Shown here: positions 19,183-28,030 of the stretch, piece after piece
How the letters are laid out: the number at the start of each line of letters is the position of its first letter
Numbering within the stretch: position 1 is the stretch's first letter
From: Bizionia myxarmorum
GTDB taxonomy: Bacteria > Bacteroidota > Bacteroidia > Flavobacteriales > Flavobacteriaceae
Reading direction: 5' to 3'
Assembly (NCBI RefSeq): GCF_008086205.1
Contig: NZ_VSKK01000001.1
Location: 1,178,001-1,242,000, forward strand
DNA: 64,000 nucleotides
Notes under the pieces: generated by a model
The model's database searches: none
What the model was told of the DNA's origin: nothing
Seen by the model: only the letters and a program-made list of their open reading frames with translations
Made by a program: the position numbers and the translations under genes

Positions 19183-19854
19183 TTAATTTTTGCTATCGAA
19201 AAATAGTTTCCAATTTACATTTTTTAGGTGTTCTGCCATCCAATCTGGTCGGTATTCGCCATTTCGAATTAAGGTTTCACCGTTTGGTTTAATCAATGCA
19301 TAAGAACCGCACCATGTTGGTTTAATGAAGATTTTATTCCTGAAAAAGTTGTTTGAATCTATATAAAAGTATTCGTCTTTTTTATGGGGACGGTTTCGCA
19401 AGGTCATGCCGTTTTCAAATAATACAATAAAGGTAATTTTATTCTTTTCAATATCTGTTCGCAAAGGATTTAAAAAGTTTTTGCGATCCAGTATTTCATC
19501 TTTTGTCCACTTATTATCCCTGCGCGCTGTACATAAATCATCTTTATACCTATACTCTATAAGAATAGTATTGCTGTCCGGTATCTTTCTGTTGATTAAA
19601 TTCTCTATTTCACTTTTTATTTCAAAATAATCGAAGACACCTTTAGAATAATAGCCTTGCGTTAACGTATAATGCGTATCTCCATTTTCATCTATGTGAA
19701 GCCATTTACTATAAGATAAATCTTGGTTTCTCAATTTTTCAGAATACGCTTCACTGCTTATGATTTTGCCATTTTCATCAATATAAATATTTTCTTGAGC
19801 GCTTGTAGATTGAAAAAAGAATAGAATAATTATAATGGTAAAAGCTAGTTTCAT
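19183..19854 (-). CDS. Secreted protein of unknown function
   Basis: A 223-residue protein with a signal peptide (about 1-19, ending TSAQ). The mature part contains 'YIDENGKIIS' and 'HIDENGDTHY' repeats of the same short phrase, several tyrosines and a late 'WCGSYALIKPNGE' motif with two Cys in the mature chain (one in DLCTARR, one in TWCGS). I do not recognise the family. The start codon overlaps the engB stop by four bases (ATGA), so it is translated from the engB transcript. Confidence 0.7.
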   Translation of the reverse strand: MKLAFTIIIILFFFQSTSAQENIYIDENGKIISSEAYSEKLRNQDLSYSKWLHIDENGDTHYTLTQGYYSKGVFDYFEIKSEIENLINRKIPDSNTILIEYRYKDDLCTARRDNKWTKDEILDRKNFLNPLRTDIEKNKITFIVLFENGMTLRNRPHKKDEYFYIDSNNFFRNKIFIKPTWCGSYALIKPNGETLIRNGEYRPDWMAEHLKNVNWKLFFDSKN

Positions 19855-20453
19855 GCCTCCATGTTTTCATTCAAATCATGAATGTATTTTAAAAGCTGAT
19901 CTTTACCCACTTCTTTTGAAGAAGATGTGATAAAATAATTAGGCATAGCTTCCCAGGTTTCCAATAAAACGGCGCTATAATCTGCTACATGATTTAAAAT
20001 AGCTTGTGGTTTTAGCTTGTCTGCCTTCGTGAATATGATGGAAAAAGGAATTCCATTTTCACCCATCCAAGCCATAAAATCTAAATCTATGGGTTGCGGT
20101 TTATGTCTAATATCTACCAAAACAAAAGCAGAAACTAATTGTTCCCGTTGGTTGAAATAGTCTGTAATAAATTTTTGGAATGTTTTTTTAGAGCTTTTAG
20201 AAACTCGAGCATAACCGTATCCTGGTAAATCCACTAAATGCCAATTTTTATTGATTAAAAAGTGATTTATAAGCTGTGTTTTTCCTGGTCTACCGGATGT
20301 TTTGGCTAAACTTTTTCGGTTGGTAAGCATGTTAATCAATGATGATTTTCCAACATTACTACGTCCAATAAAAGCGTACTCGGGAAGTAAGTTTTTAGGA
20401 CATTTAGCAACATCAGAATTGCTCATTACAAATTCTGCCGATTTAATTTCCAT
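19851..20453 (-). CDS. engB: Ribosome-biogenesis GTP-binding protein EngB/YsxC
   Basis: A 200-residue TrmE-Era-EngA-EngB family GTPase needed for large ribosomal subunit assembly. The G motifs are visible: G1 GRSNVGKSS (about 30-38), G3 DLPGYGYA, G4 TKADKL and G5 SSSK. Length matches the family. It is downstream of the alpha/beta-hydrolase gene by 37 bp and overlaps the next gene by four bases, so the three form a probable operon. Confidence 0.96.
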   Translation of the reverse strand: MEIKSAEFVMSNSDVAKCPKNLLPEYAFIGRSNVGKSSLINMLTNRKSLAKTSGRPGKTQLINHFLINKNWHLVDLPGYGYARVSKSSKKTFQKFITDYFNQREQLVSAFVLVDIRHKPQPIDLDFMAWMGENGIPFSIIFTKADKLKPQAILNHVADYSAVLLETWEAMPNYFITSSSKEVGKDQLLKYIHDLNENMEA

Positions 20454-20490
20454 AGCTATTTCCCAGAAATTTGGGTTTTAAAATTAGTGT

Positions 20491-21255
20491 TTACAAGCCG
20501 CGCTTTGTCAACCAACCATCTAAAATAGTATTAAACGCATCTGGATGTTCCATCATGGCGGCATGACCGCATTTGTCTATCCAAAATAGTTCAGAATCTG
20601 GTAAAAGTTGATCGAATTCTACGGCAACTTCAGGCGGTGTAACAATATCGTTTTTTCCCCAAATAATACAAATTGGGGTGGTCATTTTAGGTAAATCTTT
20701 AGCCATATTATGTCGAATGGCACTTTTGGCAATAGCTAAAGTTTTAATTAATTTATTTCGGTCGTTTACGGTTTCGTAAACTTCATCTACAATTTCTTTG
20801 GTGGCCACTTCAGGATCATAAAAAACATCTTGTGCTTTTTTCTTAATCACTTCATAATCGCTTCGTTTGGTGTAACCACCGCCCATAGCACTTTCATAAA
20901 GTCCAGAACTTCCTGTAATTATTAAAGCTTTCACTTTTTTAGGATATAATTTGGTATGATATAAGCCAATATGGCCACCAAGAGAATTTCCTAATAAAAT
21001 AACATTGTCCAAGCCCTTAAATTCAATAAAATCATGAAGAAACTTGGCGAAGCTTTTTACATTAGTCTTTAAAAGCGACATGGAGTAGATAGGTAATTCA
21101 GGAATAATTACGCGATAGCCTTTCTGACTAAAATAATTTGTTACAGCATCAAAGTTACTTAAACCGCCCATTAATCCGTGTAAAACGATGATGGGTGTGC
21201 CTTCTCCTACTTCAATATAACTGTAACTTTTTTCTTTTTTTAATCTATGCGCCAT
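20491..21255 (-). CDS. Alpha/beta-fold hydrolase
   Basis: A 254-residue hydrolase. It shows the oxyanion-hole motif HGLMGG, the nucleophile elbow GNSLGG (Ser about 94), a late Asp in 'WGKNDIVTP' and the catalytic His in 'CGHAAMMEHP', so the Ser-Asp-His triad appears intact. No signal peptide is seen, so it is cytoplasmic. The substrate cannot be told from the sequence; the family includes esterases, C-C hydrolases and haloperoxidase-like enzymes. It heads a minus-strand operon with engB. Confidence 0.9.
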   Translation of the reverse strand: MAHRLKKEKSYSYIEVGEGTPIIVLHGLMGGLSNFDAVTNYFSQKGYRVIIPELPIYSMSLLKTNVKSFAKFLHDFIEFKGLDNVILLGNSLGGHIGLYHTKLYPKKVKALIITGSSGLYESAMGGGYTKRSDYEVIKKKAQDVFYDPEVATKEIVDEVYETVNDRNKLIKTLAIAKSAIRHNMAKDLPKMTTPICIIWGKNDIVTPPEVAVEFDQLLPDSELFWIDKCGHAAMMEHPDAFNTILDGWLTKRGL

Positions 21256-21279
21256 TAATTAGTTCGTCTTTTCTTCAAA

Positions 21280-21287
21280 CAAATATA
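21280..21287 (-). promoter_or_regulatory. -7 element of hydrolase-engB operon
   Basis: TATATTTG on the minus strand is a full match to the Bacteroidetes -7 consensus TAnnTTTG and lies about 25 bp before the start codon. No clear -33 element is visible. Confidence 0.5.
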
Positions 21288-21470
21288 GTTAAATCATTGA
21301 TAATATATTCACTTTTCTTAAAAGCTACACGGCTCTATTCTAAGTAAGATATTAACATATCTAAAATGTTAAAGTTTTTGGCAATTTAAGTATCTGATTG
21401 GTAGTTGATAAGGCGGATTAGAGACTATTTGTGTGATGATTATTAATGGTAAAATAGAAAAATTATTAAC

Positions 21471-21500
21471 AAAGTGGTAGAAAGTGGTAAAAGGTGGTAA
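21471..21500 (+). promoter_or_regulatory. MraZ operator: three 10-bp direct repeats
   Basis: AAAGTGGTAG, AAAGTGGTAA and AAGGTGGTAA stand head to tail with exactly 10-bp spacing, 50 bp before the mraZ start. MraZ proteins bind arrays of three or four boxes at about one helical turn (TGGGN-type in E. coli, AAAGTG-type in mycoplasmas), so this is the expected autoregulatory site of the dcw cluster. Confidence 0.85.
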
Positions 21501-21509
21501 TATTTTCAA

Positions 21510-21517
21510 TATATTTG
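21510..21517 (+). promoter_or_regulatory. -7 element of dcw promoter
   Basis: TATATTTG, a full TAnnTTTG match, 9 bp after the last MraZ box. The MraZ boxes occupy the place where the -33 element should be. Confidence 0.6.
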
Positions 21518-21549
21518 AAACTTAAACCCAAGATTCAACAAATACTGTT

Positions 21550-22020
21550 TTGAGCTCATTAATAGGAACATACGAATGTAAAGTAGACGCAAAAGGACGG
21601 CTTATGTTGCCTGCTGCGCTGAAAAAACAGTTGGCGCCTGCTCTTCAAAATGGCTTTGTTTTAAAACGAGCGGTTTTTCAGCCTTGCTTGGAGTTGTATC
21701 CTATGGCTGAATGGGAGAAATTAATGCAAAAGATAAATAAGCTCAATAAATTCAAAAAAAAGAACAATGATTTTATTCGTCGCTTTACAGCAGGCGTGAA
21801 AATTATTGAGGTTGATGCAACTGGGCGTTTGTTAATTCCAAAAGATTTGGTGGCATTCGCGGATATTTCGAAAGAAATCGTCATGTCGTCAGCTATCAAC
21901 ATTGTGGAAATTTGGGATAAAGATAAGTACGAAAAAGCTATTGAAGATGCTGCTGGCGACTTCGCAGATTTAGCTGAAGAGGTAATGGGACAAGACGATG
22001 ACGACTATGGAATATCATAA
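21550..22020 (+). CDS. mraZ: Transcriptional regulator MraZ
   Basis: A 156-residue protein with two AbrB-like halves, each with the DxxGR motif (DAKGR at 13-17, DATGR at 89-93). MraZ forms a ring and controls its own dcw operon. The start is a TTG: the sequence from this codon (IGTYECKVDAKGRLMLP) is the normal N-terminus, and the first internal ATG is inside the conserved region. It heads the dcw cluster, overlaps rsmH by 14 bp and is preceded by its likely operator. The acidic C-terminus (GQDDDDYG) is typical of the group. Confidence 0.95.
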   Translation: MSSLIGTYECKVDAKGRLMLPAALKKQLAPALQNGFVLKRAVFQPCLELYPMAEWEKLMQKINKLNKFKKKNNDFIRRFTAGVKIIEVDATGRLLIPKDLVAFADISKEIVMSSAINIVEIWDKDKYEKAIEDAAGDFADLAEEVMGQDDDDYGIS

Positions 22021-22903
22021 CCCTGTTTTACTAAAAGAAACCGTTGATGGTTTAAACATCAAAGAAGACGGGATTTACGTGGATGTTACTTTTGGAGGTG
22101 GCGGACATAGTAAAGAGATATTAAGCAGACTTGGAAAAAACGGGAAGCTTTTCGCTTTTGATCAGGATCCAGATGCGCTTGAAAATACGATTGATGATGA
22201 GCGTTTTACGTTAATTCATGAAAATTTTCAGTTTATGAAACGGTTTTTACGTTTTTATGGCGCGAAAGAAGTAGATGGTATTCTGGCCGATTTTGGCGTG
22301 TCATCTCATCAATTTGATGTGGCAGAACGTGGTTTTTCTACCCGTTTTGAAGCTGATTTAGATATGCGGATGAATCAAAAAAGTGCGCTTTCTGCTTATA
22401 ATGTGGTAAATGATTATGATGAGGAACAACTAAAACAAGTGCTTTGGCAGTATGGTGAATTGCGTCAAGCAGCCGCCATGGCAAGTGCTATTGTTGAGCA
22501 TCGCAAAACAGAACCTATAAAAACGAGCGATCAGTTGAAAACGGCTTTGAAGTCATTTTTACAACATCAAAAAGAAAATAAAGTATTGGCGCAAATTTAT
22601 CAAGCCATACGCATTGAAGTAAATCAAGAGATTGAGGTGTTAAAAGCATTCTTAATGCAAGCGCCAGAAACCTTGGCTAAAGGCGGGCGATTAAGTGTAA
22701 TATCTTATCATTCTCTAGAAGATAGATTGGTGAAACGCTTTATAAGAAACGGTCTTTTTGAAGGAGAACCGGAACGCGATATGTATGGCAATTTTGAAGT
22801 GCCAATGAAAAAAGTAGGTGGTTTAATAGTGCCTTCGCGAGAAGAAATAAAACTAAACAATCGCGCACGTAGTGCGAAACTTCGCATTGCTAAAAAATTA
22901 TAA
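22007..22903 (+). CDS. rsmH: 16S rRNA (cytosine(1402)-N4)-methyltransferase
   Basis: A 298-residue SAM-dependent enzyme (MraW) that methylates C1402 in the ribosomal P site. The start MEYHNPVLLKE is the family N-terminus; an ATG three codons upstream (21998) is also possible. VDVTFGGGGHSKEIL (SAM-binding) and 'LADFGVSSHQFD' and 'ISYHSLEDRLVK' are conserved. It overlaps the end of mraZ and is the second gene of the dcw operon. Confidence 0.95.
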   Translation: MEYHNPVLLKETVDGLNIKEDGIYVDVTFGGGGHSKEILSRLGKNGKLFAFDQDPDALENTIDDERFTLIHENFQFMKRFLRFYGAKEVDGILADFGVSSHQFDVAERGFSTRFEADLDMRMNQKSALSAYNVVNDYDEEQLKQVLWQYGELRQAAAMASAIVEHRKTEPIKTSDQLKTALKSFLQHQKENKVLAQIYQAIRIEVNQEIEVLKAFLMQAPETLAKGGRLSVISYHSLEDRLVKRFIRNGLFEGEPERDMYGNFEVPMKKVGGLIVPSREEIKLNNRARSAKLRIAKKL

Positions 22904-22965
22904 GTAGCAGATTATTTGAGTCTGATAAACTAAAAAATGAATTCCTGAATTATCAGGTGAGTCAC

Positions 22966-23283
22966 ATGAAAAACGGTTTTAATAACATAATGAAAGGTGC
23001 GTTTTTAGTAAACGAGGACGCTCCAAAAAGCTGGCGGATGATTCTGTTTGTGTCAGTTTTAGCCATTGTTATGATTGCCAGTTCCCATAGTGCAGATAAA
23101 AAAGTGCATCAAATTGCGCGGTTAAATAATGAAGCAAAAGAATTACGGTCGGCTTTTGTGGATGGCAGAACACGCCTAATGGAATTAAAAAAAGAAACCG
23201 TAGTAGAGTTGAAAATGGAAAAAAAGGGATTAGCTATTTCTGAAATTCCACCAACAAAAATTAAAGTTAAATCTAAAAAGTAG
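22966..23283 (+). CDS. ftsL: FtsL-like cell division protein
   Basis: A 105-residue bitopic membrane protein with a single helix (about 25-42, 'MILFVSVLAIVMIAS') and an extracytoplasmic coiled-coil-like part rich in K and E. Similarity to FtsL is by topology, size and position between rsmH and ftsI rather than by sequence motif; flavobacterial versions are named FtsL-like. FtsL joins the divisome with FtsB and FtsQ and activates FtsWI. A GTG three codons upstream (22957) is an alternative start. The stop TAG is in the same frame as the following ftsI. Confidence 0.8.
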   Translation: MKNGFNNIMKGAFLVNEDAPKSWRMILFVSVLAIVMIASSHSADKKVHQIARLNNEAKELRSAFVDGRTRLMELKKETVVELKMEKKGLAISEIPPTKIKVKSKK

Positions 23284-23289
23284 TTCAGC

Positions 23290-25311
23290 TTGGCAACAAA
23301 CGAGAAGAACATATTAAACCGATTGTATTTTGTAGCAGGATGTATGTTCATCTTCGCTATAGCAGTTGTGTTTAAACTTTTAAGTATTCAAGTGCTTCAT
23401 GGCGAAGAATACCGCAGCATGGCAGAAGAGCGCACTATAAAAGATGTGGTAATTCCTGCTAACCGTGGTAATGTTTATTCGGCAAATGGCAATTTGTTGG
23501 CCACGTCGGTTCCTAAATATGATATTCGTTTAGATGCTATTACGCCTACAGCTGCTAGGTTCGAACAGTTATTAAAGCCACTTTGTGATTCTTTATCTGT
23601 GTATTCAGGAAAACCCTCGGCTTATTATCAAAAAGAAATTAGAAAAGCGCGCGCTAATAAAAACAGATATTATTTGTTGGCTCGTGACATTGGATACGGC
23701 GATTACGTGCGTTTAAGAAATTTTCCTTTGTTGGAATTAGGGGCTTTTAAAGGTGGCCTAATTGTAGAGCAAACAACAAAACGCGAACATCCATTGGGTG
23801 GAATTGCACAACGATCTATAGGTTATGAGCGCTTTGATGAAAAAGGAAATGCAACGCGTGCTGGAATTGATGGTGCTTTTGGGCAAAAGTATTTACGTGG
23901 TACAGACGGCCGACGTTTAAAACAAAAAATAGGAAAAGGGCAGTGGAAGCCTATTGCAGATTATAATCAAATTGAACCTAGAGATGGCTATGATGTTTAC
24001 ACCACACTAAGTGTCAATATTCAAGATATAGCCCATCACGCTTTATTGCAACAATTGGAATTTTACCAAGCAGAACATGGATCTGTAGTTGTTATGGAGG
24101 TGGCAACGGGTGAAATTCGCGCCATTTCCAATTTAGGAAAAACCAAAGGTGGCGGTTATTATGAAAAATTGAATTACGCCGTTGGAGAATCCCATGAGCC
24201 GGGTTCTACTTTTAAAGTTATGGCTTTAATGGCAGCTTTAGAGGATAAGGTCGTGGATACATCAACAATCGTAGATACTGGAAGAGGCAGAAAAGTGTTT
24301 TATAGAAGAACGATTACCGATTCTAAACATGGAGGTTATGGAAAAATTTCCGTTGCTCGTGCCTTAGAAGTTTCTTCTAATATTGGTATTGCAACAGTTA
24401 TAGATGAGCATTATTCCAAAAATCCTGAAAAGTTTATCAACCGTTTAAAAAGTTGGTCTTTAGATAAGCCTTTAGGTTTACCAATTATGGGTGAAGGGCA
24501 ACCTGTTGTTCCGGGTCCAGGAGATAAAATTTGGAGTAAAAATGCACTGCCGTCTATGGCCTATGGGTATAATATGGAATTAACCCCTTTGCAAACCTTA
24601 ACCTTTTATAATGCTATTGCAAATAATGGTGTTATGGTGAAACCACGCTTTATTAAAGAGGTTAAAGAATTAGATAAGAATATAGAGTCTTTTGATAGAT
24701 ATGTTATCAATAAAAAAATAGCATCTGAACAAACGATTCGCGAGATGCAAGAAATTTTAAAAAATGTGGTGGTTCGTGGAACCGGACGCTCATTATACTC
24801 GCCTTATTTTTCTATGGCTGGTAAAACGGGAACGGCTAAATCTGAATATTGGATGAAAGACTGGGAAGATAATCCGCGTTATGTATCGTCTTTCGCAGGA
24901 TATTTTCCCGCTGAAAATCCTAAATATTCGTGTATTGTGGTTATTCATAAGCCAAGTGTGAAAAAGGGCTATTATGGCGCCGATGTTTCAGGTCCAGTGT
25001 TTAAACGTATTGCTCAAAAAATATTTACAGACACTCCAATTATTGATGAAATTGATACTTTGGAAGTGAACGATATCGCTGTAAATGAAGAATACGAAGC
25101 TTATTTCAAAACGGCTCAAACTTACAGAACTATTATGCCAGATGTAGTTGGTTTACCAGCTATGGACGCGATTGCATTATTAGAAAACATGGGCTTAAAA
25201 GTAAGTTCAGATGGTGTTGGAAAAGTGAAAGTACAATCCATTTTAAAAGGCGAAAAAATTAAGAAGAATCAAGAAGTAATTATTCAGACGGTAACCATTC
25301 AAACATCATGA
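23290..25311 (+). CDS. ftsI: Division-specific penicillin-binding protein (PBP3/FtsI type)
   Basis: A 673-residue class B transpeptidase that cross-links septal peptidoglycan. One N-terminal helix (about 11-32), a dimerisation domain, and the transpeptidase motifs STFK (Ser306), SSN (362-364) and KTG (512-514) are visible, followed by a C-terminal PASTA domain (about 615-672, starting 'MPDVVGLPAMDA'). The start is TTG at 23290: the first internal ATG lies inside the membrane helix. It is seven bases after the ftsL stop, in the same frame. It overlaps murE by four bases. Confidence 0.94.
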   Translation: MATNEKNILNRLYFVAGCMFIFAIAVVFKLLSIQVLHGEEYRSMAEERTIKDVVIPANRGNVYSANGNLLATSVPKYDIRLDAITPTAARFEQLLKPLCDSLSVYSGKPSAYYQKEIRKARANKNRYYLLARDIGYGDYVRLRNFPLLELGAFKGGLIVEQTTKREHPLGGIAQRSIGYERFDEKGNATRAGIDGAFGQKYLRGTDGRRLKQKIGKGQWKPIADYNQIEPRDGYDVYTTLSVNIQDIAHHALLQQLEFYQAEHGSVVVMEVATGEIRAISNLGKTKGGGYYEKLNYAVGESHEPGSTFKVMALMAALEDKVVDTSTIVDTGRGRKVFYRRTITDSKHGGYGKISVARALEVSSNIGIATVIDEHYSKNPEKFINRLKSWSLDKPLGLPIMGEGQPVVPGPGDKIWSKNALPSMAYGYNMELTPLQTLTFYNAIANNGVMVKPRFIKEVKELDKNIESFDRYVINKKIASEQTIREMQEILKNVVVRGTGRSLYSPYFSMAGKTGTAKSEYWMKDWEDNPRYVSSFAGYFPAENPKYSCIVVIHKPSVKKGYYGADVSGPVFKRIAQKIFTDTPIIDEIDTLEVNDIAVNEEYEAYFKTAQTYRTIMPDVVGLPAMDAIALLENMGLKVSSDGVGKVKVQSILKGEKIKKNQEVIIQTVTIQTS

Positions 25312-26771
25312 TGATTTTAAAAGACATATTATACAAAGTACCATTACTTGCAGTTGCAGGCAGTACAAGTGTGTCTATTAACGATGTTGTTTTTGATTCT
25401 AGAAAAGTTGCTAAAAACGATGTTTTTGTTGCCATTAAAGGAACGCTTTCTGATGGTCACGATTATATTCAAACTGCCATAGACCAAGGTTGTGCGGCTA
25501 TTGTTTGTGAGCATACTCCAGAAAATAGAGCTGAAAATGTTGTTTACGTTGAGGTTACCAATACGTCTAGTGCGCTGGCCATTATGGCTTCCAATTTTTA
25601 TGGCGTGCCTTCTGCTAATTTAAAACTTGTAGGAGTAACTGGTACCAATGGTAAAACAACTATTGCTACTTTATTGTATCAGCTTTTTAAAAGTGCTGGT
25701 TATAAAGTAGGCTTATTATCTACAGTTAAAATTATGGTAGATGATACTGAATTTAAAGCCACGCATACTACGCCAGATTCCTTGACTATAAATAAGTATT
25801 TGCAGCAAATGAATGATGCTGGTGTTGAGTTTTGCTTTATGGAAGTAAGCTCTCACGGTATCCATCAAAAACGCACCGAAGGTTTGCGTTTTGAAGGTGG
25901 TATTTTCTCAAATTTAACGCATGACCATTTAGATTATCATAACAGTTTCGCAGAATATCGCGATGTGAAGAAAGCCTTTTTTGATGGTCTTTCTAAAGAT
26001 GCATTCGCATTGGTAAATGTGGATGATAAAAATGGCATGGTGATGTTGCAGAATTCCGCAGCAAAAAAACATACCTACGCTTTAAAAAGCTATGCGAATT
26101 ATAAGGCACAAATATTAGAAAATCAGTTTACAGGTTTATTGCTAAAAATAAATGATAGCGAAGTTTGGACCCGTTTAATTGGCAGTTTCAACGCTTATAA
26201 CGTTTTGGCCATTTATGCAACCGCGGAATTATTAGGTTTAGAAAAGGTCGAAATTTTAAGACTTATAAGCGATTTAAAAAGTGTTTCTGGACGTTTCCAA
26301 TATCTGATTTCAGAAACGAAAATTACCGCCATTGTAGATTATGCGCACACGCCTGATGCCTTGAAAAATGTATTGGAAACAATCAATAGTATTCGCACTA
26401 AAAACGAAGAACTCATAACTGTAGTAGGTTGTGGGGGCGATCGTGATAAAACAAAACGACCAAAAATGGGACATATCGCTTCGGCTTTAAGCACCAAAGT
26501 TGTTTTTACCAATGATAATCCGCGAACCGAAAATCCGGAAACAATATTGAATGAAGTGGAAGTAGGTGTGGAGCCGCAAAATTTCAAAAAAACACTATCT
26601 ATTATGGATAGAAAGCAAGCTATTAAAACGGCTTGTCAAATGGCGAAACCTAACGATATCATTTTAATTGCTGGGAAAGGTCATGAAAACTATCAAGAAA
26701 TTAACGGTGAACGTTTCGACTTTGATGACTTTAAAATTGTTCAAGAATTATTAAAACAATTAGATAAATAA
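25308..26771 (+). CDS. murE: UDP-MurNAc-L-Ala-D-Glu:meso-diaminopimelate ligase
   Basis: A 487-residue ATP-dependent Mur ligase adding the third amino acid of the peptidoglycan stem. The ATP loop GTNGKTT is at 112-118 and the DNPR motif at 403-406, which marks specificity for meso-diaminopimelate rather than lysine. Three-domain Mur ligase layout is intact. The start ATGATG overlaps the ftsI stop; the second ATG is also possible. mraY begins one base after its stop. Confidence 0.96.
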   Translation: MMILKDILYKVPLLAVAGSTSVSINDVVFDSRKVAKNDVFVAIKGTLSDGHDYIQTAIDQGCAAIVCEHTPENRAENVVYVEVTNTSSALAIMASNFYGVPSANLKLVGVTGTNGKTTIATLLYQLFKSAGYKVGLLSTVKIMVDDTEFKATHTTPDSLTINKYLQQMNDAGVEFCFMEVSSHGIHQKRTEGLRFEGGIFSNLTHDHLDYHNSFAEYRDVKKAFFDGLSKDAFALVNVDDKNGMVMLQNSAAKKHTYALKSYANYKAQILENQFTGLLLKINDSEVWTRLIGSFNAYNVLAIYATAELLGLEKVEILRLISDLKSVSGRFQYLISETKITAIVDYAHTPDALKNVLETINSIRTKNEELITVVGCGGDRDKTKRPKMGHIASALSTKVVFTNDNPRTENPETILNEVEVGVEPQNFKKTLSIMDRKQAIKTACQMAKPNDIILIAGKGHENYQEINGERFDFDDFKIVQELLKQLDK

Positions 26772-26772
26772 T

Positions 26773-28014
26773 ATGCTGTATTACCTATTTGAATATTTAG
26801 ACAAGGCTTATGATTTTCCAGGATCGTCTTTATTTGGTTTTATAACCTTTAGAGCAGCGGTTACTATCATATTATCCTTGTTAATATCCACCATTTTTGG
26901 TAGACGCATTATTAGATTTCTTCAAAAGCAGCAAGTTGGAGAGTCTATTCGAGATTTAGGTTTGGACGGCCAGATAGAAAAAGCGGGAACGCCTACAATG
27001 GGTGGTGTTATCATTATTCTAGCCACCTTAATACCAGTTTTGCTTTTTGCTAAATTAGAAAACATATATATCATTCTCCTAATTATCACCACGCTTTGGA
27101 TGGGAACCATTGGGTTTATTGATGATTATATCAAGAAATTTAAAAATGATAAAGACGGTTTAAAAGGTCGCTTTAAAGTCCTTGGTCAAATTGGACTAGG
27201 AATTATTGTTGGTGCTACTTTATACTTTCATCCTGATGTTATGTTGAAAGAAAAATTACCACAAGCGCAACAACAAGAAATATTAGCATCCAACCCGAAA
27301 GTGGAGTCGTCCAAGCTTTTTAAAATGGAAGAAAAGTCGACGAAAACAACTATTCCATTTGTTAAAGAAAATGAATTCGATTACGCGGATTTAATTACAT
27401 GGATTAGTCCAGATTTAGCCAAATATGCTTGGATTATTTTTATTCTAGCAACTATTTTTATTATCACTGCGGTTTCCAATGGCGCCAATCTTACCGATGG
27501 GATTGATGGATTGGCAGCAGGAACATCAGCCATAATTGTGCTTACACTTGGAATTTTTGCGTGGGTATCGGGTAACATCGTTTTTTCAGATTATTTAAAT
27601 ATCATGTATATCCCGCGAGTCGAGGAGATCACGATTTATATAGCCGCATTTGTTGGTGCATTAATTGGTTTTTTATGGTATAATACCTATCCGGCCCAAG
27701 TTTTTATGGGAGATACAGGAAGTTTAACTATTGGTGGAATCATTGCGGTTATTGCCATAGCTGTAAGAAAGGAATGGTTAATCCCCGTTTTATGCGGAAT
27801 TTTCTTGGCTGAAAATTTATCAGTTGTTATGCAAGTGAGTTGGTTTAAATATACCAAGAAAAAGTACGGTGAAGGTCGGCGTGTTTTTAAGATGGCACCA
27901 CTGCATCATCATTATCAAAAATCGGGTTATCACGAAAGTAAAATAGTAACACGTTTTTGGATTATTGGCATTTTACTAGCCATTATTTCAATAGTCACTT
28001 TGAAAATCAGATAA
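26773..28014 (+). CDS. mraY: Phospho-N-acetylmuramoyl-pentapeptide transferase
   Basis: A 413-residue polytopic membrane enzyme that makes lipid I from UDP-MurNAc-pentapeptide and undecaprenyl phosphate. '[11 protein letters not shown]', 'FIDDYIKK', '[10 protein letters not shown]' and '[12 protein letters not shown]' are the family motifs with the catalytic Asp residues. It is about 50 residues longer than the E. coli enzyme because of a hydrophilic insert at about 155-205 ([10 protein letters not shown]...), which flavobacterial MraY proteins share. It is part of the dcw operon. Confidence 0.96.
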   Translation: MLYYLFEYLDKAYDFPGSSLFGFITFRAAVTIILSLLISTIFGRRIIRFLQKQQVGESIRDLGLDGQIEKAGTPTMGGVIIILATLIPVLLFAKLENIYIILLIITTLWMGTIGFIDDYIKKFKNDKDGLKGRFKVLGQIGLGIIVGATLYFHPDVMLKEKLPQAQQQEILASNPKVESSKLFKMEEKSTKTTIPFVKENEFDYADLITWISPDLAKYAWIIFILATIFIITAVSNGANLTDGIDGLAAGTSAIIVLTLGIFAWVSGNIVFSDYLNIMYIPRVEEITIYIAAFVGALIGFLWYNTYPAQVFMGDTGSLTIGGIIAVIAIAVRKEWLIPVLCGIFLAENLSVVMQVSWFKYTKKKYGEGRRVFKMAPLHHHYQKSGYHESKIVTRFWIIGILLAIISIVTLKIR

Positions 28015-28030
28015 AAATTTTAGTGAGACA

